Of a stretch of DNA of 45,827 nucleotides, positions 37,988 to 45,827 are shown one piece after another. The notes under the pieces were generated by a model. The model saw nothing but the letters and a program-made list of their open reading frames with translations. It had not been told where the DNA came from and made no database searches. The translations under genes and the position numbers were made by a program. How positions within the stretch are numbered: the stretch's first letter is position 1; each line of letters opens with the position of its first letter. This stretch comes from Herbaspirillum chlorophenolicum (lineage in GTDB: Bacteria; Pseudomonadota; Gammaproteobacteria; Burkholderiales; Burkholderiaceae_D), in the NCBI RefSeq assembly GCF_001189955.1, contig NZ_LFLT01000034.1:1-45827 (forward strand), written 5' to 3'.

Positions 37988-39335
37988 GCATTTCTCCATC
38001 GTTGACGGTAGTAGCGTCGTTCGCCAGTACGGCGTTCGACCTGAAAAGATCGGTATTGCGGAACAGCAGCATCAGCACGATGCCGCACAGCATGAAGCCG
38101 CCGAAGATGAAGCCGGTCGCGGCAAAGCTGCCGGTGGCCTGGCGGCTCCATCCCAGCAGGGTCGGCGCCACCACGCCTGACAAATTGGCCAGCGAATTGA
38201 TGAAGGCCACGGCAGCGGCGGCAGTGGCGCCGGTCATCAGCGAAGTCGGCAAGCTCCACAGCACCACGTTGGAGGCATATACGCCCATGGCCGCAATGAT
38301 CAGGCCCAGCATGGCGGCGGCGTGCATGTCCAGCATCAGCGCCAGCACCAGGAAGCCGACGGTGGCCAGCGAGAACGAGCCGATCAGGTGCCACACGCGT
38401 TCGCGCCGGGTGTCCGAATGGCGCCCCCAGTACACCATGGCGGCGGCGCCGAACAGGTAGGGAATGGCGCTGAGGTAGCCGACCATCGAATCGCTGTAGC
38501 CGAAACTCTTGATGATCTGCGGCAGGAAGAAAGCGATGCCGGTGGTGCCGAACACGATACAGAACAGCGTGCCGGCCAGCAGCAGCACGCCGGGATTGGT
38601 GAAGGCATCCGACAGCTTGTAGTGGCCGGTGGCGGTGATGGCCTGCTGTTCACTGGCCATGATGGCCTCGAGCCGTTCCTTCTCCTGCTGGCTCAGCCAG
38701 TTCACTTCCGATGGCTTGTCGGCCAGCAGGCGCAGGCACAACAGGCCGAGCACGATGGCCGGCAGCGCTTCGATGAGGAACATCCATTGCCAGCCACGCA
38801 AGCCGGCCACGTTGTTCATGCCGTCCAGGATGATCCCCGAGATCGGGCTGCCGATCAGGCCCGACAGCGGGATGGCCACCATGAAGATACCGGTCACGCG
38901 GGCACGGTAGCTGGTCGGGAACCAGCGGCCGATGTACACCATGATGCCCGGGAAGAAACCGGCCTCCGATGCGCCCAGCAGGAAACGCAGCAGGTAGAAG
39001 CTCTTTTCCCCGGTGACGAAGGCCATGCACATTGAGATCACGCCCCAGGTGATCATGATGCGCGCGATCCATATCCTGGCGCCGACCTTGGCCAGCACCA
39101 GATTGCTGGGTACCTCGAAGAAGAAGTAGCCGATGAAGAACATGCTCGCGCCGAAGCCGTAGGCGATGCTCGAAATGCCGAGGTCGGCATTCATCTGCAG
39201 CGAAGCGAAGGAAATATTGACGCGGTCGAGAAAGGCGATGAAGTACAGCAGCATCAGGAATGGAATGATCTTCCACATCAATCGTTTCATCAGGGCGGCA
39301 TCGGTGCTGCCGTCTGTCATGGCTGGCGAATTCAT
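37965..39335 (-). CDS. MFS transporter, anion:cation symporter (ACS) family
   Basis: This 456-residue protein has twelve predicted membrane helices. ACS landmarks are LLYFIAFLDRVNISFASLQMN in helix 1, YFFFEVPSNLVLAKVGARIWIARIMITWG in helix 2-3, and RFLLGASEAGFFPGIMVYIGRWFP in helix 4. The family takes up organic anions such as allantoate, tartrate, phthalate or 4-hydroxyphenylacetate. It is first in a unit with ureidoglycolate lyase, the PuuE-like gene and an amidase, so a ureide such as allantoin or allantoate is the likely substrate. The start at 39335 was chosen over an upstream ATG (39449) that would extend into the promoter shared with the LysR gene. Confidence 0.88.
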   Translation of the reverse strand: MNSPAMTDGSTDAALMKRLMWKIIPFLMLLYFIAFLDRVNISFASLQMNADLGISSIAYGFGASMFFIGYFFFEVPSNLVLAKVGARIWIARIMITWGVISMCMAFVTGEKSFYLLRFLLGASEAGFFPGIMVYIGRWFPTSYRARVTGIFMVAIPLSGLIGSPISGIILDGMNNVAGLRGWQWMFLIEALPAIVLGLLCLRLLADKPSEVNWLSQQEKERLEAIMASEQQAITATGHYKLSDAFTNPGVLLLAGTLFCIVFGTTGIAFFLPQIIKSFGYSDSMVGYLSAIPYLFGAAAMVYWGRHSDTRRERVWHLIGSFSLATVGFLVLALMLDMHAAAMLGLIIAAMGVYASNVVLWSLPTSLMTGATAAAAVAFINSLANLSGVVAPTLLGWSRQATGSFAATGFIFGGFMLCGIVLMLLFRNTDLFRSNAVLANDATTVNDGEMHVQTARR

Positions 39336-39488
39336 GAGGTTCCCACTTTTGGCTGAAAGGTCAAGAAGGCCGGCGGTTGCTTCCGCGGGCACGAATGGCG
39401 CAGCGCTGCGATCCGAAACCCATTCTAGAGAAGCGGATACAATAGTCAATTATTAATATTTTCGCTGTTTCTATCAGCTTTAGTTATT

Positions 39489-40391
39489 ATGAATCTACGC
39501 CTGCTTGGTATCTTCCGCGCGGTCATGGCGAATGAAAGCACGATCGGCGCCGCGCGCAGCCTGGATATCTCGCAGCCTGCGGTCAGCAACGCCATACGCC
39601 AGCTGGAGGAGGAACTGGGCTTCGCCCTGTTCGACCGCGTCGGCAATCGCCTGGCCGCGCGCGAAGAGGCACGGGTGCTGCTCAAGGAATCGGAAGCCAT
39701 GTTCCTGTTCGCGCGCAAGCTCGATGACGTGGCCGAGGACTTGAAGGAAAACCGCGTCGGGCGCGTGCGTGTCACCGCCACGCCCCAGTTGGGGCACACC
39801 GTGCTGCCGGCGGCGATCGGCAAGTTCCTGGCATCGCGGCCGAAGGTGAAGGTCGTGTGCGACGTGGTCGATTCGCACCAGGTGATCGAAAGCACCGAGG
39901 CGCTGACCGCCGATTTCGGCATGGCGATCGCACTGGAACCGGAATTGAGCGACAGCCTGAAGATGGTGCTGATGACGGCGATCGAGATGGTCTGCGTGCT
40001 GCCGGCGGGACATCCGCTGGCGAACAGGAAGACCATCACCCCCAAGGACCTGCGCGCGCATCCTTTCATCGCACTGGAAAATTCGGCGCGGCTGAGCCCG
40101 TTGATCCGCACCGCCTTCAGCCAGGCCGGCGTGCCGTTCTCACCGGTGGTCGAGGTGCGCTATTCGGAGACGGCCTGCCTGCTGGCCCGGGCAGGCGCCG
40201 GCGCCACCGTGGTGGACTGGTTCTCGGCCAGCATGCTGCCGCGCGATGGCTCGGTCGTGAGCATTCCGTTCCGGCCGCAAATCATGGTCAACGTCTGGGC
40301 CATCTTCCCCAGGCAGCGGCCGCCGTCGCGGCTGGCGTATGCGCTGCTGGAAGAAGTCAACGAGAGCATCAGCCGGCTGCGGGATGGCTGA
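39489..40391 (+). CDS. LysR-family transcriptional regulator
   Basis: This 300-residue regulator has an N-terminal winged helix-turn-helix (residues 1-60: IGAARSLDISQPAVSNAIRQLEEELGFALFDR) and a C-terminal periplasmic-binding-like effector domain (from about residue 90, VRVTATPQLGHTVLPAAIGKFL). It is divergent from the MFS/allA/PuuE/amidase unit with a 153-bp AT-rich intergenic region, the normal arrangement for a LysR activator of the neighbouring pathway. The effector is probably a ureide intermediate; this is inference from context. Confidence 0.9.
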   Translation: MNLRLLGIFRAVMANESTIGAARSLDISQPAVSNAIRQLEEELGFALFDRVGNRLAAREEARVLLKESEAMFLFARKLDDVAEDLKENRVGRVRVTATPQLGHTVLPAAIGKFLASRPKVKVVCDVVDSHQVIESTEALTADFGMAIALEPELSDSLKMVLMTAIEMVCVLPAGHPLANRKTITPKDLRAHPFIALENSARLSPLIRTAFSQAGVPFSPVVEVRYSETACLLARAGAGATVVDWFSASMLPRDGSVVSIPFRPQIMVNVWAIFPRQRPPSRLAYALLEEVNESISRLRDG

Positions 40392-40422
40392 TCGCCGCCT
40401 TGCCGAGATCGCACACAGGTTC

Positions 40423-41067
40423 TCAGGCGCGCAGCATCCCCCATACCAACCGCACCAACTCATCCTCGAACTGCCGCGTCCCCAGCAGCGACGACTCCTC
40501 CAGGGAAGCACTGCGTATCGTCCCCATTACCGCACGGGTAAGCACAAAGATCCCCGCCGCATTCGGCACACGCAAGCCCGGCGACTCCACCTGCGCCAAC
40601 GCCACCGCGATATGCTCGGCGCCCTCGCGCATGGCCTGCATGATGTTTTCATGGTGATCCATGCGCCATGCCAGCCGTATCAGCGAGCGCTTGAACGGAC
40701 CGCCGGCGCCGAAAGCTTCGATCAGCACCCGGATGCGTTCGCGGACGACGCGCTCGGGATCGGCGCCTTCCGCCACCGACTTGACCAGCATCGCTTGCAT
40801 CTCATCCATCACCTTGCGCCGCCCGCGATGGATCATCGCCAGCAGGATCGCCTCCTTGGTGGGGAAGTACTGGTACAGGGTGCCGATGGAAAAACCGGCC
40901 CGTTCGGCGATCTTGTTGGTGGTCAGCTGCGCCTCGCCTTGTTCATCGACGATCTGAGCAGTGGCATCGAAAATGGTCTCGATCGTGCGCTGCGCACGGT
41001 CCTGCACCGGCTGCTTACGCATGGCCTGTGCGGCTTCCGGCGTTTTTTTCTTGCGGGAAAGTGCCAT
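40423..41067 (-). CDS. TetR/AcrR-family transcriptional regulator
   Basis: This 214-residue protein has a TetR helix-turn-helix at about residues 27-75 (TIFDATAQIVDEQGEAQLTTNKIAERAGFSIGTLYQYFPTKEAILLAMIH) and a C-terminal ligand domain. The basic start (MALSRKKKTPEAA) is typical. It is divergent from the PF10118-type hydrolase gene, with an inverted repeat (41114-41132) between them as candidate operator. It probably controls that gene and the enoyl-CoA hydratase-like gene after it. The stop is immediately followed by GAACCTGTGTGCGATC, resembling the end of the 122-bp element. Confidence 0.88.
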   Translation of the reverse strand: MALSRKKKTPEAAQAMRKQPVQDRAQRTIETIFDATAQIVDEQGEAQLTTNKIAERAGFSIGTLYQYFPTKEAILLAMIHRGRRKVMDEMQAMLVKSVAEGADPERVVRERIRVLIEAFGAGGPFKRSLIRLAWRMDHHENIMQAMREGAEHIAVALAQVESPGLRVPNAAGIFVLTRAVMGTIRSASLEESSLLGTRQFEDELVRLVWGMLRA

Positions 41068-41113
41068 GATGGAAAACTGAGCCCGAAACGAGTTGAGGGG
41101 AGACGGCTAAAAC

Positions 41114-41132
41114 TGAATAATGCTCATATTCA
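41114..41132. promoter_or_regulatory. Inverted repeat between TetR and hydrolase genes, possible operator
   Basis: TGAATA and TATTCA arms separated by seven bases, 46 bp upstream of the TetR start (41067) and 22 bp upstream of the hydrolase start (41155). The arrangement suits a TetR dimer acting on both divergent genes. Confidence 0.45.
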
Positions 41133-41154
41133 TCCATTGCAGCAAGCCGACATC

Positions 41155-41991
41155 ATGACCATCCCCGCCATCGACCTTCCCGTGCGCAAACTCGCCGTCG
41201 ACCTCTCGTCCGGCTTCGCGCGCCATTGGCATGGCGGCGACGCCTACCGCAGCATGCATTTCAACGCCCTGTCGATGAGCTTCCCGGTGGGCGAACAATT
41301 CTTCATCGATTCAGTGCGCACCGGCGCCGCCACCTTGCCCGACGACGCTGCCCACGCACCGCTGCATACGCTGGTCGCGCAGTTCATCGGCCAGGAGGCC
41401 ACCCACCGCCACCTGCACGGCTTGTACAACCGCCACCTGGAGCGGCAGAACCTGCGCAACCGCTGGCAAGGCTGGGCCCAGCGCCGCGTCGACTGGAGCA
41501 TCGCCTTCGGCCTCTCGCCGCTCAACCTGGTGGCGGTCACCGCCGCCTACGAACACCTCACCGCCGTCTTCGCCGATGCCCTGCTGCGCCACGGCTGGAT
41601 GGACGGCGCCGACGAGCAGATGCAGATACTGTGGCACTGGCACGCCTCGGAAGAGACCGAACACAAGGCCGTTGCCTTCGATCTCTACCGCGCCATGGGC
41701 GGCGGCAATTTGCGCCGCGTGGCCTGGTACCTCTATGTGTTTGGCATCTTTTCGCTGGAGAGCGGTGTGCAGACGCTGCTCAACCTGAAGCGCGACGGCA
41801 GCCTGCTCCGGTCCCGTACCTGGATCTCGGCGCTGGGTTTCTGGTTCGGCCGCAATGGCCAGTTGCGCCGCTGCACCGTGCCGCTGCTGCACTACCTGCG
41901 CCCCGGCTTCCACCCGGATAACGACGACAACCGTGCCGTCGCCGCACAGTGGCTGGACGATAACCGCCAGCGCTGGAGCCGCGTGAAATAA
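41155..41991 (+). CDS. Metal-dependent hydrolase family protein (PF10118-like)
   Basis: This 278-residue protein is His/Glu-rich in the pattern of the predicted metal-dependent hydrolase family related to diiron helical proteins: MSFPVGEQFFIDSVR, FIGQEATHRHLHGLYNRHLE (about residues 80-99), TAAYEHLTAVFADALL and WHWHASEETEHKAVAFDLY (about 163-181). The repeated E-x-x-H motifs are likely to bind two metal ions. Biochemical function is largely unknown. It is divergent from a TetR regulator and followed 52 bp later by an enoyl-CoA hydratase-like gene, which suggests a link with lipid or fatty-acid metabolism. Confidence 0.85.
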   Translation: MTIPAIDLPVRKLAVDLSSGFARHWHGGDAYRSMHFNALSMSFPVGEQFFIDSVRTGAATLPDDAAHAPLHTLVAQFIGQEATHRHLHGLYNRHLERQNLRNRWQGWAQRRVDWSIAFGLSPLNLVAVTAAYEHLTAVFADALLRHGWMDGADEQMQILWHWHASEETEHKAVAFDLYRAMGGGNLRRVAWYLYVFGIFSLESGVQTLLNLKRDGSLLRSRTWISALGFWFGRNGQLRRCTVPLLHYLRPGFHPDNDDNRAVAAQWLDDNRQRWSRVK

Positions 41992-42043
41992 ACTGGCCGC
42001 CGCGTTACCATCTCCGCAGACAACAACATCAAGGAGACCGGCG

Positions 42044-42844
42044 ATGAGCGCACAAGATCACGCATCCCACCCCATCCTGCTGCGGGCAGACAGCCAGGGC
42101 ATCACAACGCTGACGCTGAACCGCCCGCAGCAATTCAATGCCCTTTCCGAAGCCATGCTCGATGCGCTGCAGGCGCAGCTCGACCAGCTGGCTGCCGACG
42201 ACAGCGTGCGCTGCGTAGTGCTGGCCGCCAACGGCAAGGCATTCTGCGCCGGCCACGACTTGCGGGAGATGCGCGCCACGCCGCAGATCGGCTACTACCA
42301 GGATTTGTTCCGCCGCTGCAGCCGCGTGATGCAGGCCATCCAGGCGCTGCCGGTGCCGGTGATCGCACGCGTGCACGGCATCGCCACCGCGGCGGGCTGC
42401 CAGCTGGTCGGCAGCTGCGACCTGGCTGTCGCCTCGCACGCTGCACGCTTCGCGGTGTCCGGCATCAACGTCGGCCTGTTCTGCGCCACGCCCTCGGTGG
42501 CCTTGACGCGTAACGTGCCGATCAAGCGTGCCTTCGAGATGCTGGTCACCGGCAAGTTCATCGATGCCCAGACCGCTTCCGACTGGGGCCTGGTCAACCA
42601 AGCGGTGGAAGAAGAGGAACTGGATGCGGCAGTCGCCGCGCTGGCGGCGCAGATCGCCGCCAAGAGCCCGGTATCGATCCGCTACGGCAAGGCCATGGTC
42701 TACCGCCAGCAACAGATGGCGCTGCCCGACGCCTACGACTACGCGGCCGACGTCATGGCGCGCAACATCATGGAAGACGATGCGATGGAAGGCATCGATG
42801 CCTTCCTCGAAAAACGCACACCCAGGTGGGGGCCGCCGGCGTAA
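42044..42844 (+). CDS. Enoyl-CoA hydratase/isomerase-family protein, ECHDC3-like, lacking catalytic glutamates
   Basis: This 266-residue crotonase-fold protein has LTLNRPQQFNALSEAML near the start, the oxyanion-hole segment FCAGHDLREM (about residues 67-76) and HGIATAAGCQLVGSCDLAVAS (111-131). In true hydratases two Glu do the chemistry; at the matching positions this protein has Gln120 (GCQ for GCE) and Gly140 (SGI for PEI). This pattern is that of the ECHDC3 subgroup, whose activity is uncertain. GGAG precedes the ATG at 42044. It probably forms an operon with the upstream metal-dependent hydrolase. Confidence 0.85.
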   Translation: MSAQDHASHPILLRADSQGITTLTLNRPQQFNALSEAMLDALQAQLDQLAADDSVRCVVLAANGKAFCAGHDLREMRATPQIGYYQDLFRRCSRVMQAIQALPVPVIARVHGIATAAGCQLVGSCDLAVASHAARFAVSGINVGLFCATPSVALTRNVPIKRAFEMLVTGKFIDAQTASDWGLVNQAVEEEELDAAVAALAAQIAAKSPVSIRYGKAMVYRQQQMALPDAYDYAADVMARNIMEDDAMEGIDAFLEKRTPRWGPPA

Positions 42845-42863
42845 ACGGCGCACCGGTTTTTTT
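42836..42863 (+). terminator. Possible Rho-independent terminator after the crotonase-family gene
   Basis: CCGGCG (42836-42841) can pair with CG...CCGG (42849-42856) around a short loop with a two-base bulge, followed by seven T (42857-42863). The stem is imperfect and overlaps the stop codon. Confidence 0.4.
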
Positions 42864-42955
42864 ATGGCCTGTTAACGCTGCCCGCGCAAAGTTTTACCCG
42901 GATTAAACGCCGCCTTGCCTAAGCTGAAAGCTCCTCAACCCGTGGAGCTTTCAGC

Positions 42956-43807
42956 ATGAACCGCAAGACACAACAAGAACAGCAAACCCGATTCCCACAG
43001 CACGCGCCGCTGGGCCGTCGCCGCCTGCGCAATGCGCAATTCGCCGGCCTGGCTACGCTGGCCGCCGCCGGCGCGCTGCTGGCCATCGCCGTGATCGCCC
43101 CGGCGCAGGCCGCCGAAAACGCAGACGCCGCCGATGCTTCGCCGCTGCACCTGAGCGGCAACCTCGGCGTGGTCAGCCAGTATGTCTTCCGCGGCACCAC
43201 CCAGACCAACGAAAAGCCGGCCCTGCAAGGCGGCTTCGACCTCACGCACGACAACGGCCTGTACGCCGGCATCTGGATGTCCAACATCAGCTGGATCTCC
43301 GACACCAACCCGGCTGCCTCGGCCAGCCTGGAAGCCGACCTCTACGCCGGCTGGAAGCCGGCCGTCACCGACTGGCTCAACGCCGACATCGGCGTGCTGC
43401 ACTACGCCTATCCCGGTAGCTATCCGGGCGGCATGACCAAACCCGACACCACCGAAATCTACGCCGGACTGGATGCCAAATGGATCGCCTTCAAGTATTC
43501 ATACAGCACCGGCAACACCTTCGGCAATGCCAACACCAGCGGCAGCAGCTACGCCGACCTGTCCGTGAACCATGAACTGTTCGCCGGCATCAGCGGCATC
43601 GCCCATATCGGCCGCCAACGCTATACCGGACCGAATTCCCCGGCACTGTCCTATACCGACTGGAAACTTGGCCTCACGCGGGATTTCTCCGGCTACGTAT
43701 TGGGCCTGGCCTATACCGACACCAACACTGCGGACGCCGGCTACACCATCCGGGGCAAGAACATCGGAAGCAGCCAGGTGGTGCTGTCGCTGAACAAGAC
43801 GTTTTGA
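42956..43807 (+). CDS. TorF-family putative outer-membrane porin
   Basis: This 283-residue protein has a long N-region and a signal peptide (FAGLATLAAAGALLAIAVIAPAQAAE, cleavage near residue 51). The mature part has the family start LHLSGNLGVVSQYVFRGTTQTNEKPALQGGFDLTHDNGLYAGIWMSN, repeated aromatic/Gly strands and a terminal Phe (LSLNKTF), typical of outer-membrane beta-barrels. The family is of uncertain transport function. It has a 111-bp upstream region and a separate transcription unit. Confidence 0.85.
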   Translation: MNRKTQQEQQTRFPQHAPLGRRRLRNAQFAGLATLAAAGALLAIAVIAPAQAAENADAADASPLHLSGNLGVVSQYVFRGTTQTNEKPALQGGFDLTHDNGLYAGIWMSNISWISDTNPAASASLEADLYAGWKPAVTDWLNADIGVLHYAYPGSYPGGMTKPDTTEIYAGLDAKWIAFKYSYSTGNTFGNANTSGSSYADLSVNHELFAGISGIAHIGRQRYTGPNSPALSYTDWKLGLTRDFSGYVLGLAYTDTNTADAGYTIRGKNIGSSQVVLSLNKTF

Positions 43808-43888
43808 ATTTGAAAGGCCGGCATACGCATTCCACCTTCCATCGTCCCGGCGAAAACCAGGACGATGGGATATGCATCGGAGGCAATC

Positions 43889-44278
43889 ATGAGCACCCGC
43901 ACCCAACGCATCCATCCCCTTTCCCCGCGCCACCTCTTCCTGCGCACCAGCTACCGTCGCCAGTACCGCTGCGCACTGGCTGCGCTGCTGATCTTCATCG
44001 CCTGTGCCGGCATGCTGCCGCTGGCCCAGGCGGTCGTCCCCTATCGCTCCCCCGACGACTACGGCCCCTCGCCGCAGGCGCAACAGCACCGCGGCGACTG
44101 CCGCCGCCAAGTGTTGCAGGCACTGGATGGGAAGATAGAAAGCGAGGATTTCGTCTCACGCACCGACCACGAATATTTCCGCTACACAGTGCGCAAGGAC
44201 CTGCGCGAAATCATGTTCATCTGCGATGCGCGTACCGGTGAGATACGCAGGCAGATCGATGTATGGGGGGATCTTTAG
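43889..44278 (+). CDS. Small exported or anchored hypothetical protein
   Basis: This 129-residue protein has a basic N-terminus, a hydrophobic segment (ALAALLIFIACAGMLPLAQA, about residues 29-48) that could be a signal peptide or anchor, and a soluble C-terminus (DHEYFRYTVRKDLREIMFICDARTGEIRRQIDVW). The ATG at 43889 has GGAGG (43879-43883) six bases upstream, fixing the start. Two Cys (GDCRRQ and FICDA) might form a disulfide outside the cytoplasm. No family is recognised. Confidence 0.6.
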   Translation: MSTRTQRIHPLSPRHLFLRTSYRRQYRCALAALLIFIACAGMLPLAQAVVPYRSPDDYGPSPQAQQHRGDCRRQVLQALDGKIESEDFVSRTDHEYFRYTVRKDLREIMFICDARTGEIRRQIDVWGDL

Positions 44279-44339
44279 GTTGCTCCCGAGCAGACAGTAA
44301 GAGGCCGGCGGGTAGACAAAACGGAGAACTGGCGGCAAG

Positions 44340-44960
44340 ATGCGGCATCGTTTCCAACCCGGGCCGACCCGCATGCAAACCGACTACAGCGCCATTCTCC
44401 AGTGGATTTATTTGTTCAATTCCCTCGCCTTGATCCATCTGGCCTTCAGGCAGGTGATGAAGCGCCGCAAAGGCAGGCAGCTGGACCAGCAGATCCAGGC
44501 GGCATCGACCGGCCAATGGATCGGTGCCGCGCCCGATGCGCTGGTTCGCCAGCTCGGCACGCCGGCCAGCCAGGGCAACCTCGATCACGGCCAAAGCACT
44601 TATGTCTGGCAGGGCGACCGCCATGTCCTGGAAGCCTTCTATCGCGACGGAAAATGCACCGGGATCGAACCGCGCCAGCATGCCGGCGACCTCTTCCCCA
44701 ATCTCAACACCTATTTCAACTGCGCCGTGCTGGCCGCATTGGCATGTTCATGGAAATTCCTGGCGGCGCAGTCCGGCGCGCAAGACGCCGACGAAGTGCT
44801 GCCGGCATCGGCGGCGGCCAAGCAGTATGCGGTCAACTTCGTGCTGTTCCTGCTTGGCGCCTGGCTCGCATCCTTCGCCTTGAAGCGTCACCAGTTGCTA
44901 CTCTGCGCCGGCTGCATCGCCATGGTCGTGCTGAGTCTTCCCCTGATCAACTGGCCGTAA
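44340..44960 (+). CDS. Hypothetical membrane protein
   Basis: This protein of 206 residues (195 if it starts at the ATG at 44373) has a hydrophobic N-terminal segment (about residues 18-36), a soluble middle with STGQWIGAAPDALVRQLGTPASQGNLDHGQSTYVWQGDRHVLEAFYRDGKCTGIE, and two or three hydrophobic segments at the C-terminus (FVLFLLGAWLASFAL; LLCAGCIAMVVLSLPL). The middle resembles small periplasmic domains that start with a lipoprotein-like DALVRQLGTP segment, but I cannot name the family. It is convergent with kdpE (7 bp between stops). Confidence 0.6.
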   Translation: MRHRFQPGPTRMQTDYSAILQWIYLFNSLALIHLAFRQVMKRRKGRQLDQQIQAASTGQWIGAAPDALVRQLGTPASQGNLDHGQSTYVWQGDRHVLEAFYRDGKCTGIEPRQHAGDLFPNLNTYFNCAVLAALACSWKFLAAQSGAQDADEVLPASAAAKQYAVNFVLFLLGAWLASFALKRHQLLLCAGCIAMVVLSLPLINWP

Positions 44961-44967
44961 AACAGGC

Positions 44968-45678
<711 letters not shown>

Positions 45679-45720
45679 GTTCTTTCCTTAGAGCGTGTTA
45701 TATGCCATTTCATCCCCCGC

Positions 45721-45819
45721 GTTCGGATGAGAAGGGTGCAGTGCAAGGCGCGGTGCGCCGCGCAGGGTGGTGCCCTGCGCAAGCGCCGCAACGCCGCAAT
45801 GCGCCCTTCTCATCCGAAC
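45721..45819. repeat. Palindromic intergenic repeat upstream of kdpE
   Basis: Two 20-bp arms, GTTCGGATGAGAAGGGTGCA (45721-45740) and its reverse complement with one mismatch (45800-45819), enclose about 59 bp of GC-rich sequence rich in GCGC and CGCC. It can fold into a long hairpin and looks like a dispersed REP-type element rather than coding sequence. It may continue past the window edge, since the CCCTTCGGG after it is unpaired here. Confidence 0.6.
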
Positions 45820-45827
45820 CCTTCGGG

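Noticed and set aside
39336..39488. A specific LysR T-N11-A box upstream of the LysR gene
   Set aside because: The AT-rich region contains several possible matches and none stands out by symmetry or position.

Overview
The window reads as chromosome of a GC-rich betaproteobacterium of the Burkholderiales, most likely Oxalobacteraceae and Herbaspirillum-like. This rests on gene content (SiaABCD signalling, many ABC/MFS uptake systems, CDO/rhodanese sulfur genes, KdpE), on codon use and on palindromic intergenic elements. The genus is inference. No rRNA, tRNA, CRISPR array, transposase or integrase gene was seen.

Region 1 (1-4011) is unlike the rest. It is visibly AT-richer and holds only short plus-strand genes. 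Ten directly repeated copies of a 24-bp, imperfectly palindromic motif (starts 171, 533, 965, 1469, 1818, 2219, 2669, 3062, 3606, 3988) divide it into nine units of 349-544 bp, each with one small ORF. One ORF is barstar-like (an RNase inhibitor), most others are small membrane proteins, and two show probable single-T frameshifts in T runs. It looks like an array of single-gene cassettes, possibly immunity genes. This is the most novel part of the window.

Region 2 (4071-11306) has a flavodoxin-fold quinone reductase with its TetR regulator and a 27-bp operator-like palindrome, a glutamine-amidotransferase-like protein lacking the catalytic Cys, a LysE exporter, a CurA-type reductase, an MFS exporter divergent from an AraC regulator, and an SDR with an altered active site.

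Region 3 (11335-14320) is a tightly overlapping minus-strand siaABCD operon: CBS-PP2C phosphatase, SiaB kinase, SiaC and a diguanylate cyclase, linking phospho-switching to c-di-GMP.

Region 4 (14433-21772) is a probable organosulfur module: a four-domain rhodanese, a thiol dioxygenase of the 3-mercaptopropionate type and an OsmC protein on the minus strand, divergent from a Tat-exported binding protein, permease, ATPase and membrane-anchored cytochrome c.

Region 5 (21789-28841) contains a small hypothetical gene, an MFS symporter, an orphan response regulator, a 122-bp palindromic element, a metallophosphoesterase, a DMT transporter and a chemotaxis receptor.

Region 6 (29060-40391) is a ureide/cyclic-amide catabolic region. 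A hydantoinase, a one-Cys Asp/Glu-racemase-superfamily enzyme and a NitT/TauT-type ABC transporter lie divergent from a GntR regulator, with two TTGTGACAA operators between. Next come an amidase, a PuuE-like deacetylase, ureidoglycolate lyase and an ACS-family MFS transporter, divergent from a LysR regulator.

Region 7 (40423-45827) has a TetR regulator divergent from a PF10118-type hydrolase and an enoyl-CoA hydratase-like protein, then a TorF-type porin, two hypothetical proteins, kdpE and a palindromic repeat at the window edge.
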